A stretch of DNA of 64,000 nt, from assembly GCF_016086655.4 (NCBI RefSeq), contig NC_052132.2:4156805-4220804 (forward strand), given 5' to 3'. Both the position numbers and the translations under genes were made by a program. The DNA is from Lepeophtheirus salmonis (taxonomy: Eukaryota; Arthropoda; Copepoda; Siphonostomatoida; Caligidae). Below, in pieces: positions 22,891 to 34,689 of this stretch (positions are counted from its first letter, which is position 1; the number at the start of each line of letters is the position of its first letter). Below the pieces are notes generated by a model. The model searched no databases and was not told the DNA's origin. It saw only the letters and a program-made list of their open reading frames with translations.

Positions 22891-24540
22891 AAAGCTTGAA
22901 GAAAAACTTTTCCTCCTAAACTATAGACATTGCTTCTTTTAAATGTTTTATATTTTCCTTTGTATAATGATATATCAAAGGGTTAACCCTCTGGATTAGC
23001 AGCAACGCAAGCCTTGTATCCCACCGGATGGGCTTGCCTCTGATAAATTTCTTTGAGGGGTGACGTCCAAAGTTGGGAATCATAGCTTCGTCAATGGATA
23101 CATTACATGGGAGTAACACTTCTCCAAATTTATTGAAATTTGTATTTAAGGTCAAGTTATGCCTGAGACTTTGCAAATTTGTCGTTTGATATTTTAAATG
23201 AGATGTTTGTTGCATGAAAATACTTCATAATTTCATCAAAACGATCTCGCCTCATAGACGTTGCAATATGTGTCTGGTAAATTCATTCCATGTCTTTTCA
23301 TTTCTATTAATTTTATTCCCAGTAAATTTATTCCCTCTAAAATTCATCCCCGGACATTTCATTCCTACTTTGAACAGATATATTTAGTAACATCATATGA
23401 CTTATGTTTCTAAACTAATTAGTATTTTTTGTGTAGGGATGAATAGGGAGGCCTGGGCAGTGGCAATCGCCATTTGAGATGAGTGATGACTAGTGACGGA
23501 TGGGAGACACTTCATGAATAGTTGATAGTGTTTATGGATTAGAAATGACGTCATGATAAATCTTAATAATGAGTAGGAATGGAATCCCGATCTGTGAATA
23601 ATATTTATACCTTGGCAAATAGAAGTAAATTACTACTCTTCTTCTTCTATTTCCCAAAAGTATAAACACTATAAATCATTCATATCTATCTCCCATCCGT
23701 CACTAGTTATCGATGACTCATCGCTCATCTCCAGTGTCAATTGCCGACCACCCAGCCCTTCTTCTACAGCCCTAATCAAAAACTACTAAGTAGTTTACGA
23801 ACCTAAACAATATAACGTCACTATATACCCCTCTTCAAAGTGGGAATGAATTTACTTGGAAATAAATTAATGTGAATAGAAAGGGAGGGAATGGATTTAC
23901 TAGGAATGAAATCACCTAACAGCGTTGCAATAGCGTCTTAATATATATCTGTCTGCAATTACTGAAAAAAAGTCGCCGACGTGGCACGCAGCAATTACCA
24001 GACACTAACAATATTCTAAAGAAACATTTAATTTCGTTTAAAATATTGTAAAGCCATAGTTAACTCCTTGAATTGCTAATTTTTGGATGATTTGTCTTAA
24101 TGTTCTATGGCCTCTTCAGACAGAAACAGTTTAAAAATTTCAAAATGAATTCTTTGAAAGTCAGCACTTGATGGTTTGCGATTAAATTCAGTCAATTTTG
24201 AGTTATCAGAGATGTCTTCAGTTAACTAATTTCTGGAAACCTTTTTAGCATGATGTATATTGGTTGTATTTGTGTCCTCTTCAATAAACAAAATTTGACA
24301 GAAGCCAATACATGGAAATGTGAAGCAGGAAGGTTTTCTTAGTTCACTTTATCTGCTTTGCCAAAATCATCATCAGTAATATTTCCATCATTAGGAGGCG
24401 TAATGAATACATTTGGAGTTCAAGTAGATTCATTATTTTGATCTGACGAATCACTATCATCTCAAGACCAATCCGACCATTTATTTAGTTTATTTAGTAC
24501 TTTGTTTCAAGTTAAATGGTATGAATGCCGATCGTTGCAT
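22890..24540 (-). mobile_element. piggyBac transposase pseudogene, split by a fold-back insertion
   Basis: Read on the minus strand from about 24470: an acidic N terminus (Asp/Ser-rich), a degenerate CCVPRRRLFF-like block near 23965, MRRDRFDEIMKYFHATNISF at 23205-23255, then the catalytic region SIDEAMIPNFGRHPSKKFIR followed by GKPIRWDTRL (about 23025-23090), matching the piggyBac 'DEAMIPYKGRxSLKQYxxxKPxRWG' motif with its catalytic Asp. VAANPEG and a short tail follow in another frame. Stops and frameshifts are numerous. The DNA from 23269 to 23922 is a separate element inserted into this gene. Terminal TTAA sites were not identified. Confidence 0.8.
23269..23922. mobile_element. 654-bp fold-back element with 10-bp target-site duplication
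   Basis: The sequence CGTTGCAATA is present at both 23259-23268 and 23923-23932, flanking the element. The left terminus reads TGTGTCTGGTAAATTCATTC and the right, on the minus strand, CTGTTAGGTGATTTCATTCC. Beyond the termini, most of the left half (to about 23545) is repeated in inverted form in the right half (from about 23655), including GACTAGTGACGGATGGGAGA against its complement near 23694-23706. No ORF is present, so it must be mobilised in trans. A 9-10 bp duplication and long inverted arms recall Mutator-like or fold-back elements. It interrupts the piggyBac gene cleanly and is therefore younger. Confidence 0.85.
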
Positions 24541-25584
24541 TCATACAGTACTGTCATTTCAGAAATTGAAATTACTTAAGGGGAGACATAGTAGTAGAAA
24601 TATTTCTGAATTTCAACAGATAAGATGTTAATACAGTATACAAAATACCACAAAGTATTATTTTTTAATATTATCAAATAAAATTATCTTTTGATCGCAA
24701 AGACATTTTTTTGGTCATCCCACACTCTCCAGACAATAAATGATAATAATTTTAAGAAAAATAATAAAGAAGGAATACAAGTCAAGACACATTACTTTCA
24801 TATTGCACAGTATTAATTAAGTACAATCATTAGTTTTACAAGAACAAAGGGTTTAAATTCGTCATTTTTTATATTGTGCTACTGCACCGAGCGGCTTAAA
24901 CGGGAATATATATAAAACATAATTTATATTATGAATTTTATTAACTTAATTAAAATTATTTATGACTTGGCCTAAGTTATAGATTATAAAGGCTTTTGTT
25001 TAATTTAAAACAAAAAGCAGGGGAGTCCAAATCAGTTAAAAGGTTGAGGTTACAACAAATTTTCACCTTAAGCAATTATGGATATTGATATTCACAGAAA
25101 TGTTCTCTTATCAGGGGGGATCAAAACCAATCAGCTAAGATATTATATAAATTTAAACTCTCAAGTCTTATTCATCCTGACCAAATAAATTATCTGAACA
25201 CAAATACAATCACACTTGTATTTAGCCGTGATACAAGGTAAACTGAAAAAGGTACTGCTTTTTAAAGGTAACCGCTTACACCAAGTGTCCTATTTGTAGC
25301 AGTTCCAAATGTGAAAACTTAATTAGCCTACTAAATATGGTTACACTTAAAACGGTATCTGTAAGACCAGGGTTGACCTAGATTTTTTAGGAAATAATTA
25401 AACCAAGTGTTCTTTTATGGAAAAATGTAATACTTTACATCGATACTCACAGAGTCTGAAATTAATGGGTGTGTTGCTATGTAGTCGCTTGAACGATCAT
25501 TGTTACCGTTTCAAAAAAATATCTTCTTTCTTTCCACGCTTCAAAAATAAACGAATGAATGGGGACAAAATGGAATCGACGTAG
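24541..25584. other. Intronic spacer, nothing recognised
   Basis: AT-rich with no recognisable coding motif. Confidence 0.35.
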
Positions 25585-25765
25585 TTCATGGATTATTTTC
25601 TTGAACTCAATGTACGTAGGTTCGCGTCCGGTCATTCATAGAAAAAGAAATATACTATACGTATATGGACTTCACATGATTCTGATGTTAGATGGAGTAA
25701 TTGTAATACTTTAATGTTTACCTATATTTAATCAGTGCAGCTCAATCTAATCAATTAAAGCAACA
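25585..25765 (+). repeat. Dispersed repeat family C, copy 1
   Basis: It aligns with 29175-29345. Shared blocks are TTNTTTTGAGCTCAATGTNC, a TATGGACT block, GATCAGATGGAATACTTTTA-like sequence and TAATGTTTANNTATACTTAA. No coding content or defined ends. Confidence 0.55.
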
Positions 25766-27470
25766 TTAAAAAAAAAGTGATTGAATAAATGACGAACGAA
25801 AAGTATTTAGACAATGAACGAACGGATAAAGGGTGAACAGGTCGGAATTGAAAATAACTTTTCCCAACTTTGTTGTCCAAGAGTAAGAAGTTGGAAGAGA
25901 TCCAACCTGGGAGACGCAAATATTCCCTTCTACTACTAGTTATTTGTATTTATGCTAACGTCGAATTTTGTAGTTGTTAGTATATAATATATCGTTGAGA
26001 GAAGAGATTCAGTGTTATCTTTTGACAGTCTAAGATAGCCAGATTTAAGCACAAGATCAGACATTCTTATTTCTTGGACGACATTGTGAAATCTTCTGGA
26101 TCTCTATGATTTTTGAATATGAATATAACCCAGACACTCCTCCATCTAAAAATTATTTTTTTAGTTAAAAGAAGCGGAAAGACTCGTGTGTTCAATTAGT
26201 TTCAAGAGACAAGAGGGAGGCCTCACAGTTTTTAGACAGGAGTCATCCGACTCATGTGTTGTGGGAGATGCATTTAGCTCTAAAAAAGTTCAAGCTTGAT
26301 CGCCGCTTAGTTTTACCTTAACATTTTTGTGCAAACTCAATTATCTTTTATTATTTACGGTAGAAAAAAAGCGAGGACTTTTTTTTTAAACCTTCTATTA
26401 TGAATAAAACTATAATCAGTGATGAAGCCAGTTGATGTGATAATTAAATCTTTGTACCTGTTAAAGAGAGTTTCTGTTCATCCAGTAAACTTAGAGCATC
26501 GATCCATATTATACCTAGTTGCAAATGAAGTTAATCACAAGAGTTTTGGAGTTACCCAACTCAGCTACAATGTCCTGGAAGTAGCCTATATGCTGATGAA
26601 GTACAACGACACGTCCTTACTCAACAACAGTTAGTTTTGACCATCTCCTCCTTACTCAAAGTTGTAAAGAGTGTGATCATCGAGCAATAAATATAAAAAG
26701 CCGACAAGTTGGGAAATTTATGGATTTTAATTTCAGCTGTCAACAAAAATGTATATAGTATACAAAAGTATTGGGAAAGATAAGAAAGTCACATTAACAA
26801 CAAATTGATAGTTCATTTTTTCTTCTTTTTGGGATACTGTTTTGGTCAATCATTTAATCAATTTAATTAACTATACGGATGTAAAATAGAACCAATTATA
26901 AGGGTAAAAGTTAATTAGTCTTAACTTATCCTCCAAACCAAGTATATCCCTACCCCATTTATTTCTATAGCAGCTGAATTCTTCTAAGGGGGCTGTATTT
27001 TCAAAAAGACGTCTGTCACACGATGCCAAACTGTGATAAAAAATAACTTGTAACCTAAATACATATTTATTTCTATGAGTGTGATATGCAGATAAAAACT
27101 ATGAGTTGCCCCTCAAAAAAAAAAAAAAATCAACCTTACACTTTATTTTGAGACATTCCAATTTTAACAATATAACTTTTAGTCATTTAAATAATAACTT
27201 TACTATGTAATTGATATCTCACATATTCATTAACGTTAACAAACCATATTTCCATTGAAATTTTCAATTTAATGAGTATATAATTTACAAAGTTATTAAA
27301 AAAAAGTTTAACCTCCTTATTTTTCTTTTGATAATTATATATTGTGTTTCTGTTTTTGTTTTTGTATTCACTTAATCAACGTCAACAAAAAACATAATTT
27401 TTCCGATACGTTCTTCATTTACTTTAAAAAGATACTGTACAAATAAACAAAAAATTTAAATGGGATACAT
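25766..27470. other. Intronic spacer with one unrecognised ORF
   Basis: The frame at 26419-26634 (+, 71 codons, ATG start) has ordinary amino-acid composition and slightly raised GC content (VNHKSFGVTQLSYNVLEVAY), but I cannot assign it. It may be a transposon fragment or a missed exon. The rest is AT-rich. Confidence 0.3.
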
Positions 27471-28135
27471 GTTGGGTTGTGCAAAAGTTTTGAACAATTT
27501 TTAACAGTTAAAAACTCAGTATATACTACAACAATTTTATTTTTTGGCATTACTTACCTGAGCTTATTACCATGTCACATGATCAAGAAGGGAAAAAATT
27601 TTGCAACCTTGCTTGCCGTGGAATTATCTATAAAAGAAGTTATTTTGGTCAATTATGGACCAAAAGAAACTGTTTATCTTGTAAAAGAGAGTATGGATAA
27701 GATTGAGGATCTCGGGAAACCCCTCAGGAGTGGCTGTCCAAGAAAATAGAGGACTTTATTCAGGCCATTAAATAGCAGCTGGATCTCTCTATAACGGATA
27801 TGCCTATGGTTTTCAATGTATCAAGGTCTATAGAGTCAATACGAATCAAAAAGCTGATGGTGTCTCACTACGATCCCAAAGAGGGATTGTCCTGAAAGCC
27901 AAAATGGTTAAAAAATGAGCCATCAGTTCATTTCTTTTTTTTTTGTGTGTGTGTTCTTGTCCTACCAATCACGACATATGGATCCCCTGGATTATAGTAT
28001 CTGGTGGGAAGTAAAGTTCTAGTCCCGTAGAATCCGACACCTAATTTTTAAGGGTTTAATGGACTATTACAAAGAGGAATGGGCTGCCATGTTAGAGGCA
28101 CGTGCAGCAAATATACATATTTTTGATTGAAGTTT
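27471..28135 (+). mobile_element. Mariner remnant with 5' terminal repeat
   Basis: It begins TTGGGTTGTGCAAAAGTTTT, the same terminal-repeat type as 8366-9114. The 90-codon frame at 27477-27749 covers an HTH unit (VNYGPKETVYLVKESMDKIE) and an AT-hook-like linker (GKPLRSGCPRK). Broken frames then give a second HTH ('FNVSRSTV'-type near 27815) and, after a deletion, MDPLDYSIWWEVKF at 27975-28020 (the PDLNPLDYxxW motif), ending in EEWAAMLEA. The central catalytic part is absent. The right terminus was not found. Confidence 0.7.
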
Positions 28136-28965
28136 CGCTACAACAAATCTGTATTGATAATGCATAGATATTTATTAAACTAAGCAAATGATTAATAAGC
28201 ATTTGGCTTAATAATTCTATCTAAATATTAAATGTCAATTAAACTTTCATTAATTCAAATGATGACATAGATTTATTCGAAAGAGACTTTACTCTCACAT
28301 CCCTAAAAAAACCCTTAAATGTATATACCTAATTTAATTTGAAATACAAGTTTCATAATATATGTATAATAAGAAAATAAGGTATAAAATAGGTCAAACA
28401 AGGTACCACAACTGTCAAAAATAAGAGAATAAGTTGTTCTTTTTATTTTTGCAAAAAAAAAACAAAAAAAAAAACACTTTTTACACAAAAATATATAAAT
28501 CAATTTATAATTGAACTTGCCCTCATATTGCATATTTTAAAAAGAATTTTTTCCATGTTGGTACTTTTGTTTTATAACATTAAAAGTAAGGCTTGTTATA
28601 CAGGATGTAAAACCAAGTCAAATGGTTCAGACTTTCTAATTTCCACAACATATATTTATAATGAAATTACGCTATGCCTTTATAAGGTGAAATATACATT
28701 GAAACGTTTAAACAAGGAGGCTCCGGAGTGGCTGGAATGGATCATTGGGAAATTTTAGTGCTTACCCCCAAAAATTACTGAGCTATAGTAAAAATTTATG
28801 CTGCAAAATAGACCATTAGAAAAAATTCAGTTTAAAAAAAATGATTAGCTGTAAAATTTAGGTCCAACCCAAAAATTATAATTCTGCAATTTTCTAAAAA
28901 AATTGGTCTCTTTCAAAAAAATTAAGGCCTAGTCAAAATAAAATTCCATGGACGGCCCTGCTCAC
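28136..28965. other. AT-rich spacer; GC-poor element tail at 28720-28965
   Basis: The segment 28720-28965 has a short GC-rich head (GGAGGCTCCGGAGTGGCTGG) followed by phased AAAAATT-rich stretches and ends in ATGGACGGCCCTGCTC. This architecture is echoed at 38620-39000, 53150-53400 and 58380-58580. No coding content. Confidence 0.35.
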
Positions 28966-29174
28966 TTCATAGCCAAAACGTCGCAACAGGCGATTTAAAG
29001 CCTATTATATTTTCAAAGGTGGAAATCAGATGGGCTGTGGTGATGATTTTGGTGCACAACGATCTAGATATCATCAATGATTAGGTTCCAAATATGACAG
29101 GGATCTACATGATAAGCGTTGTAGAGTTAACGAAGTACGTAATGGAGTGAGGAAGCTCAATTGTCAACGCACTC

Positions 29175-29345
29175 TCAAGAAATTATTCTTTTGAGCTCAA
29201 TGTGCTTAGATTCGATATTCTGTCGCAGCATACATATATTAAGCATATGGACTCTAAAGACAATTCCTAGATCAGATGGAATACTTTTAATATTCTAATG
29301 TTTATTTATACTTAATCAGCCTAACTCCATCTTAAAAACCAATGA
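29175..29345 (+). repeat. Dispersed repeat family C, copy 2
   Basis: Counterpart of 25585-25765; see that entry for the shared blocks. It directly abuts the mariner fragment on its right. Confidence 0.55.
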
Positions 29346-29775
29346 CTTCATAGTAGTGATCACAAGGAAGAATGTGCTCTTGCACAGCATGATGATTATC
29401 TTGACAAAAGAGTTCATCAGCAACGTGCAGCAGATCATTTTCAAAGCCATGGGTGTGGCAACAGGACTTTGCCCCTGCCACACATCCAAAATGACTAAGG
29501 ATATTCTCCAGGAGCACTGCCGCAACTGGATCTCTAAGATTATTTGACCTCCTAGCCCTCTCAGCCTGTATCTGATGTATTATTTTGTCTGAAGTTCCCT
29601 AAAGTAAAAGGTCAACAGAGGTCCTCACACCACGAAGAAGTTTCTCAATTACCCCAATATCATGAAATGCCAGAATTTAGACCGGATTCTAATTTACAGG
29701 CTAACAGCACAATTCAGAATCCGAATCAAGGCCGTTATTGAAACCAACAGAGGCTATATTGAGTTAGATACATTT
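29345..29775 (+). mobile_element. Mariner C-terminal half, decayed
   Basis: The frame at 29356-29547 gives HTSKMTKDILQEHCRNWISK preceded by GLCPC (the 'DGAPCHTSKxTQxxL' catalytic region, with the Asp not conserved). Read on through a stop it gives PPSPLSLYLMYYFVWSSLK-like sequence (the PPSSPDLNPLDY region) and AQFRIRIKAVIETNRGYIEL at 29705-29765 (the transposase C terminus). The N-terminal DNA-binding part is not present. Confidence 0.7.
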
Positions 29776-30384
29776 TCAATGATTGTATATCCAGCTCAGG
29801 TTTTGTTTTTTGAATAAATCTTTTAAAAATCACCATTTGATGTTATTTTTACAGTAGATAGATCAAATGCAAAGGATGAGTATTATTATGGTACTTTTTT
29901 ACATACAAAGGTTCATATATGTATCTGTGTTTTACTAACCGATATTTTGTATAATTGATGAACTCGCATTTCTACATGGGAATGAATAAGAACAAATTCC
30001 GTAAAAAAAAAGAAGAGAAATACTAATTGATGATGATTATCTTTTAATTTATCTAATACATTAAATGTATATACACTATATACTTCTGAAGGTTTCATAT
30101 TTCCCCCTGATGGGAGAAGCAATTGATATTAATTAAGAGAAGAAATGATGATGAGGAAAGGATGTAAAAAGGCAGCCATGAGAGGTAAATTTTATAATTT
30201 ATGTTAAAGGCTCTTACGCAGACTACAACCACATACATACAATGTGTAGACACTCATATGTTCATGTGTACACGTATATGTACATCTTAATTGATTTCAA
30301 TGATAAAAAAGAAAATGCATCTCTGAAGACGTGTTTCTCATCTTTTAGTTTCATTTTGTAAACTGATCTAAACTAGATTTATAA
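29776..30384. other. Spacer, nothing recognised
   Basis: No supported feature. Confidence 0.35.
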
Positions 30385-30580
30385 AAATGCTTCTGATTCC
30401 TCTGGCCCTATTTTCTATCGCGAATACTTTGTAGAAGGCTCTTGAATCATTCAATCAGATAATACACAATCAATTATTTCTTTTGATAAATCCTTGTTTA
30501 GGATTTATTCGTAAAATTCGCATTTTTTAATGAAGGAATAGTGAATTTAATTATCTGGTTCGCTATAAAAAGTTATTTAA
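30385..30580 (+). repeat. Repeat family B, copy 4
   Basis: It contains AATGCTTCTGATTCCTCTGG, GGCTCTTGAATCATTCAATC, GTTTAGGATTTATTCGTAAA and ATAGTGAATTTAATTATCTG in the family order. Confidence 0.6.
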
Positions 30581-30934
30581 AATTAAATATATATATTTAT
30601 TTAATAAAAGAGCTCATTTCAATAACTTGGCTCACATTAGTTGAACTGATGGATATAAGATTAAAAATATAGGAAAAATATTTTATCTGCAATAATGAAA
30701 TAATAAAAACAGTCTGTTTCAGTGTTCAATAATATAAAATAAAACACTATATTTAAAAATTGAGTCTCATCCACAACAAATAAATATACAAAAATAAAAT
30801 AGATATTTATTTTTTTATTCGTATAAATATAAATCGAGATTTTCAGAAGCAAAAATTCACGAGAATAAAAATGCAGAGATATATTATCAAAACAGAGAGT
30901 AGGGCCAGACTTCAAGAGATAATTGAGCTAATGT
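30581..30934. other. AT-rich spacer
   Basis: The minus-strand 84-codon frame here is Phe/Ile/Tyr-rich low-complexity sequence and is taken as chance. Confidence 0.4.
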
Positions 30935-31115
30935 CCTCGTTTACAAATTTGTTCTCAAGAGTGACTCTTTGATACACCTTCCTCCCTTCCAGAGGGACTG
31001 TACAGGGTCTTCATTGATAAGATCCTGGATGGTGTTGACGAGTTTCTCACTGAAGTGTCATTGGGACCATTATGGGCCTTCCTTCTTATGTCAAGCCAGC
31101 ATCAACGCCCCCAAG
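30935..31115 (-). pseudogene. Mariner HTH fragment
   Basis: The minus strand reads SEKLVNTIQDLINEDPVQSL near 31005-31065, the position between the two HTH units of a mariner transposase ('LVxxIkxLIeeDPtQSMR'), then KESLLRTNL. It is a short N-terminal piece without a catalytic domain. Confidence 0.55.
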
Positions 31116-31779
31116 CTCTATATACTTAGAGTATAATCATACAAAGTCTTTAACAATGTTAACAGAAATTTCATTACAGCGCGATCCCAATATTTGTCCT
31201 TCTGGCACGAATTCCAGTTATTTTAATTCACAAATAAAATATAACTTGAAAAGTACTATAACTATTCAACCAGTGCAATGTATGTAGTTATCCCTTTTTA
31301 TGGCTACTAATTCTAGGATTCTCCTTCTTTTTAACATCAGCACTATTTTGTGGGATTGCCAATGTTTATTTAAAACTTATGGAAACATTATTACAATGGT
31401 TATTAACTTACTCAATCAACAACTAGACAAAGAAGACTTCCTTTATACTTCGGATTATGAAAATTAGATGCAATTAATATAAAACGAGTTATATTGTCTA
31501 TAAATTACATACCTTAAAAGAAAACAAGCTCGATTGAATTTTACATATTGTTTATCGCTATGCGAGTGTTTTAATAAAAATGTAGACTCTTTCTTTTAAT
31601 AAAGTAATAGTCTTTTTAATTTTCGTTTATCTATATATTTAAACAAATTATTTTTTTTTGTATCTTCTATTCCATGATTAAAAGATTATTCAAGTTTGAA
31701 TGCATACCAATTAAGACCAATACAAAAAAAAATATTTAACTCCTGAGTAGTGATCTTCCCTTACTACAAAATTCAATTA
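31116..31779. other. Spacer, nothing recognised
   Basis: No supported feature. The 71-codon frame at 31072-31287 (+) is the shadow and tail of the mariner fragment. Confidence 0.35.
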
Positions 31780-31990
31780 CATTCAAAACCTTATTGTAAG
31801 TCCTTGTTGGACTCAAAGTAGAATTGAGGATCGACATGAGAGTAATTTGTGCTAACATCTTTTTTTATTTTCTTGTTCCCCTCCTCCCTTGTTACAGCTG
31901 ATTGTAGCTGAACTAATGAAACGCCATGAAAGGTAATCTGCTGTCCTTCCAAACATTCTTCACATTGTAAGGTTTACTATAATGATTTTC
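31780..31990 (+). repeat. Repeat family A, copy 5
   Basis: It contains CCTTGTTGGACTCAAAGTAG, GAGGATCGACATGAGAGTAA, CTGATTGTAGCTGAACTAAT and ACGCCATGAAAGGTAATCTG. This is the complete block order of family A. Confidence 0.65.
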
Positions 31991-31999
31991 TATTTATTT

Positions 32000-32240
32000 T
32001 TTAACATGCCTAAAATACGCACAATTTTCATAACTAGGTGTCTTTGTCAGATGATATGTATGTGATCTATCAAAGTTGCCAATAAATACTTTTCTTTTTG
32101 ATTTACACTTAAGAGGATTTGTACAATATTCACATCTCAAATTAAGACGCCTAATGTATAGTATATGGAATTTTTGTATCTTGTGACTATTAATCTCTTG
32201 TTTAATCCAAACCAAAAAACAAGACATCATTTTATTTTGA
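32000..32240 (-). repeat. Repeat family D copy 1, with Cys-rich open frame
   Basis: The minus-strand frame at 31994-32230 contains RCEYCTNPLKCKSKRKVFIG. The copy at 36045-36190 gives RCENCLNLRNCKSKGKVYIC on the same strand. The Cys spacing and surrounding residues are conserved between the two, so this may be an old duplicated exon rather than a random repeat. I do not recognise the domain. This copy has an open frame of 78 codons, whereas the second is interrupted. Confidence 0.4.
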
Positions 32241-32679
32241 AACGGAAAATTATTGAGATTTGAAGACTATATATTATATAATAATTTGCTTTTCTTGGTT
32301 AAGTAATTTCCTCATTATAAAAAGATTGCATTCATTGAAAATCTACATTTTGCTTGTGCGGTCTCCAATTTCGAAATAGAAAAAGAAAGTAGAGGTGTTG
32401 GTAAAATTGTATAGCACATCTTCAAAAGTTGATATTTTGTTTTGAATATTGTAAAGTACGGATTATTTGGACACTGTGGTCTTAAAATTAGTTAATTGTT
32501 ATAAAAAATAAATTTCTTCATTTTTTGAAAAGAAACTGTATGATCTATTTTAAAATAAAGAGCTCAACGACATTATTGAACTAACCTTAAATAAAGACTA
32601 ATAGTCTTTTTGATATTATAATAAAATTTTACGAAAAAAATACAGTTCATATTTTTTATTTCACAGTTTCATATTTCTT
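32241..32679. other. AT-rich spacer
   Basis: Nothing recognised. Confidence 0.35.
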
Positions 32680-33050
32680 AAAAATAGGAGGAGGCGTTGA
32701 CGAGATAGTTCCTTGGCATGTTGATCATTGTCTTCTTTATGTAAGCACAAAAAAATAATCAATCAGGTTAAGATCCGAACTACTTGGGAAGGGGGAACAT
32801 ATTTCCTTCCCAATCAAGTCATAGCAGTGCTCAAGGGGTGATGGATCTGGAATCATCAGTCTCGAGAAGAGCCTTACATGTCTCTTTCGTGGTCCAAATT
32901 GGTAGGGCAGTGAGATTTGAGACCACACAATTTGGAATCTTTATATTGTTTTGGACAAAAACCATCGTCATAGAGTGCAACACTGTTCCATTTCATTAAA
33001 TTCGATCTTCTTAATATCTGGAGTAGGAGTGATCATGATGCCGAAATTTT
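32680..33050 (-). pseudogene. Tc1/mariner transposase fragment
   Basis: The minus strand gives FPSSSDLNLIDYFFVLT near 32740-32790, a decayed 'PPSSPDLNPLDYFxW' motif that contains the second catalytic Asp region. Upstream in another frame is LTALPIWTTKETCKAL with VLHSMTMVFVQNN, possibly the preceding catalytic block. Frames are broken. The element ends are not defined. Confidence 0.5.
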
Positions 33051-33212
33051 TACTAAAGTTTGTTAATAAAACAACTTTTTGCCAGAAAAAAAAGAGACGC
33101 CATCAAACACCCGTAGCATAACAAAATTGCCAATTATATACGACCTCCCTCAATTAATAAAGCAAAGTTTACCTATATGTATAAATTTTTGAATGACAAA
33201 CACTCCTTTTTT

Positions 33213-33342
33213 TATCTAAGAAATAGCAATGTAGTCATATTAATGAAATCTTGCACTATATAGTGCTTCTTGATGTATATCATATATTTACATATCTTTA
33301 GTCTAAGAAATACCAATGGAGTCATATTAATGGCATTTCGTG
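33213..33342 (+). repeat. Local direct duplication (about 44 bp, 84 bp apart)
   Basis: Blocks at 33213-33256 and 33297-33342 share CTAAGAAATANCAATGNAGT followed by CATATTAATG. It is non-coding. Confidence 0.75.
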
Positions 33343-34069
33343 GTAGTTTTGCGTAACGTTACGTATCTTTAGCTAAGGCTTAGTCAGATAGATCTCTAGA
33401 GACTAAAGTATACTCTGGGTCATCAGCCATTACGTCATATTTTTTCCCCCAAGCTGTTTTTATTATTCTTTTATTCTACAGATGAAAACATCTATGCATT
33501 GATTAACTACGTGTGAGAGTGTTCATGCAAAATTGTGTGTAACACTGAGGTTTCTTATATTTTTAGACAACGTTTGTCTGTGTGACAACACCTAATAAGT
33601 TTTGGGATTACCGAGTATTACTGTTAGTCTTATACAGCTATATTAATACTCAGATATAATTAATTAATTTAAGTTGGTTTTTTTATATTCATTAGACTAT
33701 TTCACGGTTTTGAAGGAGTTATGAGAAAATCCTTTCTTGGATATTTTATACAGTATAATACTCCTTTAAAAATCAATCCTTGAATTCATCCTATAAAATA
33801 AATAAGTAAAACTCAATGTTTTGCCATTTTTTTCTCGTGGTATCAAGTGGAAACCTTTATTGAAGATTAAATGTCATACAGGGCTCAAAACAATCAGTCT
33901 ATGAATATATATTTTATTGGAAAAATGTTCTCATTTTAGTAATTTTTTATGATTTACTGGAAATACATATTATACAACTTAATGATATAGTAATATTAGA
34001 CTTACTCTTATTATATAAAAAAATTAATGTGCCATATATGAATACATTAAAAATATGATTATTTGATCA
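33343..34069. other. Intronic spacer, nothing recognised
   Basis: No supported feature. Confidence 0.35.
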
Positions 34070-34325
34070 TTAGTAAAAACTTTCTTTATTCTGCTTTTTA
34101 CTTTGCCCAACATTATCCCTTCTTCGATAACAATAATTCATTTTTAAAGCAATTATGTTTGCTTTGTCCTGGAAACTGAGATTAAATCTGCATTCTTCTC
34201 TGATATTATATTTATTCGGGTTTCCACCTCCATTTGCTGAGTAATAGAAGCAGCAAGTAAAGGTTAATTGCTTTCTGAATTTATATTTAATAAGTTCTCC
34301 AAATGTCGTCATAGAAATTGCCTAC
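34070..34325 (-). pseudogene. Degraded Kunitz-type domain exon
   Basis: The minus-strand frame (80 codons from ATG 34312) contains FYYSANGGGNPNKYNIREEC at about residues 22-41. This matches the C-terminal half of a BPTI/Kunitz inhibitor domain ('FxYsGCGGNxNxFxTxEEC'). The central GC is replaced by AN and the first Cys region is not recognisable, so an inhibitory fold is unlikely. A TTTATTTGTAG acceptor-like site precedes the frame, suggesting a former exon. It lies inside the intron of the plus-strand gene. A weaker Kunitz-like stretch lies at 36500-36620 on the same strand. It could be a pseudogene or an exon of a gene I cannot complete. Confidence 0.45.
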
Positions 34326-34689
34326 AAATAAAACTAGTATATAATATTCCTGCTGAAACAACAAAGCATTTATAACATACATATTTTAAGGACTTCATCA
34401 TAGAGGTTTGCTTGTATTTGAAAGATAAGTATAGTCAGTCCTAACTTTTTTGATGGCCTTTATCCATTTCTCACTCCTTTAGATTCGATGAAAACATAAT
34501 ATGTTCTGTTTTTTTCTGTTCCCAGAGTTAATTGTTTTAGATCTCATATTAATACAAAGATCTGACATGCTGACACAAATTAAAAACTAAATTTTAACAA
34601 TTTTACATACGGATGCAGATAAATTAGGAAAATCTTTAAATGCTTATAACGAACGAATTTAATGGAATAGAAACATATATATTTTATTA
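34326..34689. other. Spacer, nothing recognised
   Basis: AT-rich. Confidence 0.35.
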
